Shown here one piece after another: positions 25,890-34,531 of a stretch of 64,000 bases of DNA. The stretch is taken from contig NC_083603.1 in NCBI RefSeq assembly GCF_029168945.1, forward strand, positions 2,418,001-2,482,000. The letters run 5' to 3'. The stretch comes from Cannabis sativa (Eukaryota > Streptophyta > Magnoliopsida > Rosales > Cannabaceae). Numbering within the stretch: the first letter of the stretch is position 1; each line of letters starts with the position of its first letter. The translations under genes and the position numbers were made by a program. The notes under the pieces were generated by a model. That model did not search any database, was not told the origin of the DNA, and saw only the letters and a program-made list of their open reading frames with translations.

Positions 25890-28407
25890 TTATGCTGACA
25901 CTCCTGTAGCTTCCATTGGTATCAAAAACAAAAACACAATCGGAATGAGAGTGCACAACACTTGAATGACCATCCCCAAAAGGAGGTTGTCAAAAGAACC
26001 CGATGATATGTTCAAAATCGAAGCCAAACTTGCTCCCATGAACGACCCCAATGTCGATCCTAAGTTGTTTATTGACATGAATAGAGCAAATAAGGTTCCT
26101 TCAATTCCAGGTGGGCACAGCTGCCCCGATAAGATCAGAAACGGCATAAACCTGCAGAGTTCGTTCATCGAAACACCAAGCTCAAAATGGTGAGGAAAAT
26201 TATTGGGTAAAAGAGTGGGATGAGTAAGATTATATGATCAGTTTCACTTACTTAAATTGATTGACTGCATCAGTTAGAGCAGATCCACAAAGCACCATTA
26301 TCCTATCCGATATTCCAAAGACCAAATTTAACCGAGACACTAAAACAACATCGAGCAGACCCAATACAGTCAAACCAATATGAGCCCACCTAAACAAGAA
26401 TCAAGGTGAAGATGTTATCACCAGAATTTAATCCATGTAAAAATGAAAACGAAACCATTCTCGTTTTATCTTACATGAGGATTCTTCTTAACTTCATGGT
26501 CTTTAAGTACTGATTATAAGCAAATGTTCCTATCATTAGACCCAACCATCCAAGAACTCGTGCAGTCCCCAAGAACGATGCATCCAAGTTCAAGAACTCA
26601 GTCTGATAATAGAACATGACTGTTGAGAGATTCGGGACTGCTACATGTGCCAGAAAAAACCAAGCCATTGGTCTGACCTTCCCAACAGAAAAATAAATTA
26701 AGTGTCATAATGAATAAAAATAAATGAAAATGACCCTTATTAATTACCTGAAAATGATTGGTTTTCCAAAAGCACAACACAAGCTATAAGCTGCAGATTT
26801 TAGCGAGTGGAACCACGACGATACTAAGGAATCAACCTTTACAACATTCTCGAGTTCAGTAGAGATAACTGCTGCTACTGCTTTATTGTCCTTTTGACTC
26901 TTTTTTCTTCTGAAAGTACTGCTGCTGGATTTCTTGTCCAAGAAATCATCTCCGTCCATAGAGCTACTATTCCCGTTTGCCTTGCTGGAGTTTTCCAAGG
27001 TAGATGAGTCAAGAACTTTACTGCTTACAGAATTCTCCTTAACCAAGCCACATGATAACAGCTGCAGGGATGGTAATATAGCAAACAGAAGAAATATTGT
27101 ATCAATCTTGAAGTTAGTTAATGCATATCCTCCTGACAAACTCCCACATATACCACCAAAAGCCATTGCCAACCAAGACATTGACTGTAGATCTCCAGCA
27201 AATGAAGCCCTGATCAAGAAACATGTTTGAGATATGAACTACAACTGTTATACTTTCTCAGAGGTAGCAAAAAGAAACTTATTCTACTAATGTACCTCTC
27301 GAATCTTACTGCCTCGGCAATCATTGCATCAATAACTACATCAGCCATGGCCGAGCCAAAGTTTTGCACTGTTAAGAGAGATGTGAGGTGCCAGCTGGAA
27401 CTTCTAACGCTTTCATTAAGCCCTAGTACAAGCCATGGTACGAGAGAGAAGACAGTTGATATAATTAAATATGGAACCCTTTTTCTTCCTTTAATTGGTA
27501 TACAATCTGAGATTATTCTGCAAATGAGCAATACAATCAGAAACATGTCAATTGCTAACTCCACCCTATGCCTTCAATTTCACACTCTTTCAAGATTAGT
27601 TAATGACACATTGTAAACGAATCGACACAATTCTTGTTTGTACATAAATTGAGAACAAAACCATGTTATTATATAGTTTAAAAAAAACCAAAAAAATGTT
27701 CTCAGCACATATATTTGTGTTAGTTCTGTATCACAAGAAAGCAAGGAAACATTTATACCCGTATAATGGTTTAATGCTCCATGGAAAAAATGCTACTGAA
27801 AAAACAAATTGAGAAACTGAAGGTGTTAACTTAAGCCCATCTTTTAGTTGGTAAGAAACTGCTGTCCATACAAACGATCTAAACCCCTGTTAACACAACA
27901 CAAAACATAATATGATTATGATTATGATTAATTATGATATAGAGATAGAAGCACAATTATCCAACTACAAAAATGAAAAGTAAACTAATTTGAAATATTA
28001 ATGGCATTATAAGTAATCTAAACATTTAGCCAAACAATTTTCCTTATCTCCCTCCATGAATGAAAAAAGATCACTGAAATAATCATTTGATTAATTAAAT
28101 TGAAAGGAAATGCCACTTTTACAGATATTTTTAATCATATTTCAAAGTTGATTATATGGTATGGTACATTCAGCTTCAAATTCAACGTAATAACACAAAC
28201 AATCTTCATCAAATTTAAAAAATAAACTCCCAAAGTCAAAATAGGAAAATCGACATGATTAAAATCGTAATAAGCATTGAAATTCATGAAAAATGTATTG
28301 AAATTCATCAAAATCGTAATATGAACCTGCGTAAAGTAGATCAAGCAGACGAGCCAAAGAAAGGAAGCCCCAAATGCAGTTCGCATCTGAGTCAGCCATT
28401 GTAGCAT
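25890..28407 (-). CDS. Folate-biopterin transporter (BT1/FBT family), 7 exons, 496 aa
   Basis: Member of the plant FBT/BT1 transporter family, multi-pass membrane proteins proposed to carry folates or pterins. Exons by frame and GT-AG sites, 5' to 3': 28407-28327, 27886-27759, 27517-27296, 27209-26748, 26672-26475, 26389-26252, 26151-25890. They sum to 1491 nt with phase preserved at every junction. Residues 28-87 hold the most family-like stretch, including FFPWSIKPLYG and DCIPIKGRKRVPY. Residues ~100-165 contain LTVQNFGSAMADVVIDAMIAE and the GGICGS helix. Exon 4 has a hydrophilic Ser/Lys-rich cytosolic loop (about 195-255). Exon 7 carries GIEGTLFALFMSINNLGS. The start MLQWLTQMRTAFG is chosen because an in-frame stop lies a short way upstream. 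Which Arabidopsis FBT it matches best (At5g25040/25050-like is my impression) needs a tree. Confidence 0.9.
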
Positions 28408-28419
28408 TTTGGGCGAGCT

Positions 28420-28449
28420 CTTCTTCTTCTTCTTCTTCCTCTTCTTCTA
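28420..28449. repeat. TTC/GAA microsatellite in the transporter 5' leader
   Basis: About ten TTC triplets with one CCT interruption, directly upstream of the transporter start (28407). On the minus strand it is a GAA run in the probable 5' UTR. It creates a poly-Glu reading frame that I do not regard as coding. Confidence 0.85.
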
Positions 28450-28885
28450 CAGATCCATATAATATTAATAATGCTTCTTTCAATTCAATTTCAATGGCGG
28501 AAAATAGAAAGAGTTGTCTTCTCTTTTCTTCTCTTAAACGGTATTTTGGGCGCTAAAACTATTGGACGATTATGCCATCGCTGACCCAAGCTAATTGCAC
28601 TTTTTCCCTTATGGGCATTTTCGTCACTTACGACGAACTATGAACACGTCCACTGGCCCAACTAAATCTTGCCACCTCATCAGCTGGGACCCACTCAACC
28701 ATAGAAACTAAAACGAAGGTTTTTTGACCAATTTTTTATATTCACTCACCCTATAGTCTCTAAACCCTATACCACTTCCACTAGTTCTTCAATGTAAGTT
28801 TAAGAAGAGATTTCAAATTGGATTGCAATTTAGATTTACATCTTAACGGAGCATTGTTCTTCGCAACTTATTTGGTTAGCGATAT

Positions 28886-29248
28886 AATATTGTTATTGGA
28901 TATCACTACTGTTTAATATTTTCTAGATGTATTATTTTGTAAAGAGCATTGCTATTGGGCATCAGTGGTGCCTAGCACCTTCTAGATGTGTCGACTTGCA
29001 ATTGGCTAGCGATACTCTATAAAAATTATTATATTAAACTATATGGGACCCGATACTTAATTGCACCAATAGCGATATTGACACGTAGGAGGGTGCTAGG
29101 CACCAGTGGTGCCCTTTAGCATTTCTCTTTTGTAATTGATTAACCATATTGTTTAAAAATTATTACATTAAATAATATGAAATTTGATATTTAATTGCAC
29201 TAATAGCGATTAACACGAAAAAGGTACTAAGCACCACTACTGCATTTC
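28886..29248 (+). mobile_element. Old MITE copy, split by a younger copy of its own family
   Basis: The two flanks of the inner MITE (28943-29127) join into a sequence collinear with that inner MITE. Shared blocks include gctattgg/gttattgg, ttctagatgt, caattggcta/taattgatta, aaaattattatattaaa/aaaattattacattaaa, taattgcactaatagcgat and gcaccactactgc. The outer copy is much more diverged, hence older. It ends near 29248, where a Mutator-like MITE has landed. Confidence 0.6.
28943..29127 (+). mobile_element. 185-bp MITE with 8-bp target-site duplication TTTTGTAA
   Basis: Terminal inverted repeats: left gagcattgctattgggca and right, read inverted, gagaaatgctaaagggca, both continuing into tggtgcctagcacc. 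TTTTGTAA flanks it on both sides (28935-28942 and 29128-29135). An 8-bp duplication suits a hAT-type or related nonautonomous element. No coding capacity. Confidence 0.75.
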
Positions 29249-29253
29249 AGAAA

Positions 29254-29644
29254 GCTAATTAGGAATTTTATCCCCCGAATTTCGACATATACCAAATCAT
29301 GCCCCTGAACTTTTAAGGTCATTAAAAATGTCCTCTGAACTATTGAGATTGTTAGATTTAAGAATTTTTGTCTAAATTTAGTAAAAAAAAAAAGTCTAAC
29401 ATGGATGAATGTTCAGAGAACATGATTTAGTATATATTAAAGTTTGAGGAGCATGATTTGGTAGATATCAAAGTCTAGGTAGTACATAAACAATCACTGA
29501 AATAGTAAAATTAAATGAAATTAAACAAAAGTCCTTAAATCTAACAATTTCAATAATTCAGAAAAAAAATTTATCGGTTAGAAAAGTTCAGAGGGCATGA
29601 TTTGGTACATGTTAAAATTTAAGGGATAAAAATCCTAATGAGTC
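29254..29644 (+). mobile_element. 391-bp Mutator-like MITE, copy A, 9-bp TSD TTTCAGAAA
   Basis: Flanked by TTTCAGAAA at 29245-29253 and 29645-29653. The long terminal inverted repeats run from gctaattaggaatttta inward through cccctgaactttt, gaactattgagattgtta and ttaag, and are mirrored on the right side. The 47485-47880 element is a second copy of the same family with its own 9-bp duplication. Nine-base duplications and long TIRs are typical of Mutator-like elements. Confidence 0.85.
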
Positions 29645-29651
29645 TTTCAGA

Positions 29652-29850
29652 AATACTAAAAAATACTCATGGTACCTAGCACACTTGTAAAGTGTTATAT
29701 CGTTATTAGTTTAATTCAATATTGAGTTCCACTTATTTTACTTTTATAAAAATTATAAAAAAACAGCTAGTCGATTATAAAACGTCACCTCATAACGGTA
29801 TTAATAACAATTATCTAAATTAAATTATGTAAAACTTATAATTGCACTAA
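29652..29850 (-). mobile_element. Third, inverted relic of the 28943 MITE family
   Basis: Read on the opposite strand it follows the 28943-29127 element. ggtacctagcac, gttatatcgttattagt, tcaatattgagttcc, ttataaaaattataa and aacggtattaataac correspond to ggtgcctagcac, caatatcgctattgg, agtatcgggtccc, ataatttttata and the distal inverted repeat. It is strongly diverged and lacks clear ends. Confidence 0.45.
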
Positions 29851-30128
29851 TAATAATATAACAGGTAGTTTCTTTCATTCCTCTTTTTTTCCTACTCAAT
29901 TCTCAATGTAATAGTTAAGTAAGTTCATTCAAGATTGAAAATTAAAAAATAAATAAATAAGCTATGGGACATGAGATTGTACCTCTCCCCTTTTTTGGAT
30001 TTCAACTATAAACTTTGACAATTTAATTTAATGTCCTAGAAAATACAACATCCACATTGGAATTGGATAATAATAATAATAATAATAATACATAACAGAA
30101 CACAAGCACAAGCACACTTGAGTTGAGT
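29851..30128. other. Intergenic, 3' flank of the PPR gene
   Basis: AT-rich sequence with a TAA/AAT microsatellite at ~30068-30092, probably within or near the 3' UTR of the minus-strand PPR gene. No gene is seen. Confidence 0.6.
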
Positions 30129-32432
30129 TCACCTTAATCTATACCGATAACCTTTGCTATTGTTAGGCTTCCTGCTATCCAAGATACCACCAAGAGTGGC
30201 CAATGCATCATGAAATTTACGTATGTTAAGGAACCCTCTAATCATACCAACTTCAATCTCAGACAGCTTTGCTTTCTCCATCACTATATCCACAAGCTTA
30301 ACTAAGGTATCTTCCATAGACAAAGCACAAAGTCCATCAGCAAGCAAAACAAACGATGACAACTCAGGTATGAATCCTCTATCTGTCATCTCAATCACAA
30401 AATCAACAGCTTCACCAATTGGTCCTCCGCCATTACAAAGACCCCGAAACACAATCTTGTACGATATAGCATCCGGGGGATCGCCTTTTTCCATCATTTC
30501 CCTGAAGAATCTCATGGCTTCTTTCACTCTCTTCCTTCTAAACAATGCTTGTATTACAGGGTTGTAAGCCTGTGGAGTTAGAACCATACCCTTCATCTGA
30601 ATAGTTCTAAGGAGTCTACTTGCTACCTCAACTCTACCAGCTTTACACAAACCCCCAATAAGTGTCCCATAAGTGACAATGTCTGGTTCACAGCCATTTG
30701 AAGTCATGTTTTGAACAATGTCTGCAGCTTTTTTGATATCTCCATTCCTGCAAAAATATGTGAGAAGTGAATTGTAAGTGAACTTGTCAGGGACTAAACC
30801 TTCCATTATCATCTGATCCATTAACTGAGATGCATCTTCCACTCTCCTGTTCTGACAAAGCCCATCAATGAGAGTGTTGTATGTCACTGCATCTCTTGAA
30901 ATCCCTTGAATTTCCATGTCATCAAATATCTCCTCAGCTTCTTCTATCCTTTTGTTTTTGCAAAGCCCATCAATCAAAGTATTGTATATAACAACATTTC
31001 TAGCACAATCACTTGATTCCATTTCCTTAAGCAAGTTCAAAGCTTCCTTAATTTTCCCTTTAGAACAATGGCTGTCAATCAACATATTGTAAGTAAACTC
31101 ATCAGGCTGGCAACCTTTCTCCTTCATCTCCTCAAACAGTTCCATTGCGAGGTCGTGTTTCCCGGTCAAGCAGAGGCCTTGAATAAGAGAGTTGAAGGTG
31201 CAAGCATCAGGTAAAATCCCTTTGGTAGTAAGAGCAAAAGCAAGCTCAGTTGCCTCTTTGACCTTGTTCTCCTTACACAAGGCACTAATCAAAGTGTTAT
31301 AAGTGACAGTGTTGGGGAAACAATCCCTTGAAACCATTTGATTGAGAACTTCCACAGCCTCATCAACCTCACCCAATTTGCATAGCCCAGATATCAAGGA
31401 ATTGTATGTATAAACATCAGGATCAAAACCCTCCTGAAGCATCACATCCATGATCTCCAGGGCTTGCTTAACATGGCCAGACCTGCATAAACCATTCACC
31501 AAAGTATTGAAAGTAAAGTGATCAGGTTGGAAGCCTCTCCTCTTGGCCATCTCCTGAATGAAACTCAGAGCTTCATCAATCCTACCCTCTTTGCAAAAAC
31601 CATTGATCAAGACATTGACAGTGACATTAGTACAAGAACAGCCAGACTCAAGCATTTGGTCCTTGATTCTTAAAGCAGCTCTCATATCACCTTCTTCAAT
31701 GTAACCCTGCATAATGGTAGTGAATGTGATCTCATCAGGAGAAAGACCATAACTGGGCATCTCCTCCATCATCAGAATGGCAGGCCTAATCTGATGAGCC
31801 TTACAAAGAGCCTTAATCAAGACATTAAAAGTGGAAACATCTGGCTTAATCTTTCTACTAACCATACCAGAATGAGCAGTTTCAACAAGTTTGAGCTTGT
31901 TTGCCTCCACAAGAAGATTCAACAGAGAATTATAAAAATGGGTATCTGGTTTGACCCCAAACTCATCCTCCATGAGCGAGATAAGACCCAAGATTTCATC
32001 GTAAAACTCGAAGTGGGCATAGCTCTCGATGAAAATCAAGAAGGTGGCTTTATCGAGTGGGCAAGAGGTGCGGTGGTTGTTCTTCATATCGAGAAGGAGA
32101 TTGGTCATGGAGTCGAAAGAACCAACCTTTGCAAGCTTGCGAAGAAGCTCGTGGTAGATGGAGGTAGTGGGTGAGAAATTAGGCTGCTTGGAGGCCCAGT
32201 CGAAAATTCGAAGGGCGGAGGACTCGTCATTCTGGCGACGAAGGGTGTCGAGAAGCTGCTTGGAGGTGAAATCAGGAGGGAGGGGTTGATGTTGTTGAGA
32301 CTGAGAGAAAGAATTGGGAGTTAAGTTGAAGGAGGAGCGGTGGTTGAGATTGAGAGAGTGAGGAAGAGACCAAGGACAGCACTTGAGAGAGAGACCAGAG
32401 AAAGAAGCCATGGATGATGGATGAACCTTCAC
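30129..32432 (-). CDS. MEE40: Chloroplast P-type PPR protein, MEE40/At3g53700 orthologue, 767 aa
   Basis: Intronless P-class pentatricopeptide repeat protein. From about residue 90 to 720 it is built of ~35-aa helical-hairpin repeats of the form PDxxTYNxLIxGLCKxGxxxEA, and I see no E or DYW editing tail. Such proteins bind organellar RNA. Blocks such as FNVLIKALCKAHQIRPAIL, YDPDVYTYNS-like repeats, FCRNGDIKKAADIVQNM and IRKFHDALATLGG match what I remember of Arabidopsis At3g53700 (maternal effect embryo arrest 40), including the C-terminus. The N-terminus is Ser-rich and poor in acidic residues, consistent with a chloroplast transit peptide. The longest frame starts at 32432, but the second Met (MASFSGLS, 32411) resembles the Arabidopsis start and is equally likely. 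The chromatin gene upstream on the same strand fits Arabidopsis gene order. Confidence 0.94.
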   Translation of the reverse strand: MKVHPSSMASFSGLSLKCCPWSLPHSLNLNHRSSFNLTPNSFSQSQQHQPLPPDFTSKQLLDTLRRQNDESSALRIFDWASKQPNFSPTTSIYHELLRKLAKVGSFDSMTNLLLDMKNNHRTSCPLDKATFLIFIESYAHFEFYDEILGLISLMEDEFGVKPDTHFYNSLLNLLVEANKLKLVETAHSGMVSRKIKPDVSTFNVLIKALCKAHQIRPAILMMEEMPSYGLSPDEITFTTIMQGYIEEGDMRAALRIKDQMLESGCSCTNVTVNVLINGFCKEGRIDEALSFIQEMAKRRGFQPDHFTFNTLVNGLCRSGHVKQALEIMDVMLQEGFDPDVYTYNSLISGLCKLGEVDEAVEVLNQMVSRDCFPNTVTYNTLISALCKENKVKEATELAFALTTKGILPDACTFNSLIQGLCLTGKHDLAMELFEEMKEKGCQPDEFTYNMLIDSHCSKGKIKEALNLLKEMESSDCARNVVIYNTLIDGLCKNKRIEEAEEIFDDMEIQGISRDAVTYNTLIDGLCQNRRVEDASQLMDQMIMEGLVPDKFTYNSLLTYFCRNGDIKKAADIVQNMTSNGCEPDIVTYGTLIGGLCKAGRVEVASRLLRTIQMKGMVLTPQAYNPVIQALFRRKRVKEAMRFFREMMEKGDPPDAISYKIVFRGLCNGGGPIGEAVDFVIEMTDRGFIPELSSFVLLADGLCALSMEDTLVKLVDIVMEKAKLSEIEVGMIRGFLNIRKFHDALATLGGILDSRKPNNSKGYRYRLR

Positions 32433-32457
32433 CTCAGCTCAGCTCAGCTCAGCTCAG
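32432..32457. repeat. AGCTC pentanucleotide microsatellite
   Basis: Five tandem cagct units directly upstream of the PPR start, overlapping its probable 5' UTR on the minus strand. Length variation here would sit within tens of bases of the start codon. Confidence 0.8.
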
Positions 32458-32664
32458 ATGAGAAAATCATAAGCATGTCCAACAAGAGAACTGTGTCTTC
32501 AGTTCACTCTTCACTTGAGAATATCTGTATCAACAACGAAATGGCCAGGGAAGGGAAGAAGACAGTAGTAACAGCTGCCTTTTCTACATTTTATTATAGA
32601 TAAGCCCATTTTAAGGAAGAAATAGCAAAACCTATATTTTCAGTTTTATATAACTATTTTTTAA

Positions 32665-33765
32665 ATTTAACCTTATATGTATTTATTAGGCTAAAATTTA
32701 TCCCTTAATCATTAGTGTATCAATATTATTAGATTATATCACTCATTTCTCTCTCTCTCCATTCTTGCTCACTCTCTTTAACAGATCGAATCGCCGTAAC
32801 CAGTGTCACTATCCAAGACTATCGTCGCCACTACTGCCACCATCCAACACCACCTCCACCATCCAAGAACACTCAATCAACTTAAAAACCAATTAAACCA
32901 ACCCTCTCGACTCCATTTCAATCCTTTCGAGCCCACCTCAATATCCATCCTCAACCGTGAACAGAGAAACCACCGCCACGAATGGAGACCACAAACAGAG
33001 AGAGCACGAATGAGAAGACGTTCTCTGTAATTTTTAGTTTTTTTTTTTATTTTTTTGAGTCGGTTCGATAGTGTCCGATATAGGTTTGATAGGAGGTTCT
33101 AAAATTTAAGTTTTTGAGGTTGATGGAGAAGGTCCGATAGTAGTCCAATATAGGTTCGATGGTGGTCTGATACATCGTAAATGATCAGTGAACGTATTTC
33201 CTGTCCAATGGAGGTCTGATGGAGTCTAATACGTTTGGATCCCATCGGACACCATTCAGACAGTATCAGACCCCTATTAAACACGAAATATATCCACCAA
33301 TCAGCTACTATGCATCGAGCTACTATCGGACCTTCACCATTAACCTCAAAAATTTAAATTTTAGAACCTCTTATCGAAAATATATCGAACTGGCACGTAA
33401 AGACAAAAAAAACCAAAAAATTACAAAGAACGTATTCGTTCGTGTTCTCTTCGTTCGTGATCTGCGTTTGCGGTCCCCATTAGTGGCGGTGGCCTCTTCG
33501 TTCGCAATTGAGGAATGGATTGGCGAAGTCTAAGTCGCATTGAAATGAAACCCTCTCAGTCAATCGAATTGGTGTGGTCTCGATCGAATGGTGGCAATGG
33601 TCGCAGTGATCGCGATCTTGGATCCTTTAGTGGATTTTCAGTGGGTATTTTAGTGAGAACCAATGAGAGGAAAAGATAGAGAAGGAGCAACAAGAAAATA
33701 GAGAGATGTTAGAAAATTTTGAAATAATAAGTATTTTTTTTTAGATATACATAAAAATTAACCAA
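32665..33765. mobile_element. ~1.1 kb fold-back (long inverted repeat) element
   Basis: The left half, read forward, matches the right half read inverted over roughly 500 bp per arm, with the axis near 33235 (GGATCC at 33237-33242). Paired blocks include caccgccac-aatgg (32970/33487), gttctctgtaattttt (33020/33425), gaggttctaaaatttaa (33093/33354), gaaggtccgatagtag (33128/33325) and gaggtctgat (33211/33268). Arms differ by substitutions and small indels. The outer limits fade in AT-rich DNA and I found no clear target duplication. Overlapping open frames here are by-products of the palindrome. Probably a nonautonomous Mutator-like or fold-back transposon. Confidence 0.75.
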
Positions 33766-34531
33766 TTCCACTAATATTAAGTAACTTAAATTTTAATTAT
33801 TAATTTTCACCTACATTATGCATATAAATTATAAAGTCAAATTTTCCATATTAAATGCTTACAAACCTATAAAAATTAAAAATTACTATGTTTTTTTAAA
33901 AAAAAATATACTAACGTTATTCATATTGAATTTTAACGTTAATAGAAGGTACATACATACTATTGTGACTGTGTTTTACCAGAAGAGAATGAGATTGAAC
34001 TTATCACATTGCAATTTTTAATTCTCTTGCATGGTCTCAATTAGAAGAAGAAGCTCAAGTCTAAAAATAACAGCTTTACAAATTAAAATGAGACCATTAT
34101 CGTCTTCTTTTAAATATATTAAATACAATACAATTAGCACTATAATGTTGCTTTCTTTCTTTACTTTTTATCTCAGTCACAGCACTCAAAAACGTTATAT
34201 TCATGTTTTTTTCTCTTTTCCTTTTTTTAACCTAAAACAACAATGTGTTATTATCATACATTATTAAAGAAACCTACGTTAAAAAAACAGTACGGGTAAT
34301 GCATGCATTATAAAAAGTCAGCATGCACTGCTCTCATCTCCTCTTCATTTTTTTTTATACAATACATCTCTCTTCCTCTCTTTCCCACCAACCCAACTCA
34401 GATGCACTCACTCACTCTATCCTCTAAAGAAAGAAACCCATATTACAGGAAATGAAATAGTTTCACAAAACAAAATAGAATAACTTTAAAAAAATAAAAT
34501 AACAATAATAATAATAAGCTAAGCTATAAAG
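33766..34531. other. Intergenic, 3' flank of the PHD-GNAT gene
   Basis: AT-rich with short CT-rich runs (~34330-34440). No reading frame with protein-like composition, no RNA gene and no clear repeat boundary. The part near 34.4-34.53 kb is probably 3' UTR of the minus-strand chromatin gene. Confidence 0.6.

Noticed and set aside
28259..28556. Poly-Glu and poly-Ser open frames near the transporter start
   Set aside because: Produced by the TTC/GAA microsatellite; the transporter exon 1 uses a different frame and splices cleanly.
33099..33533. Two opposite-strand open frames with similar peptides
   Set aside because: They are the two arms of the fold-back element read in opposite directions.
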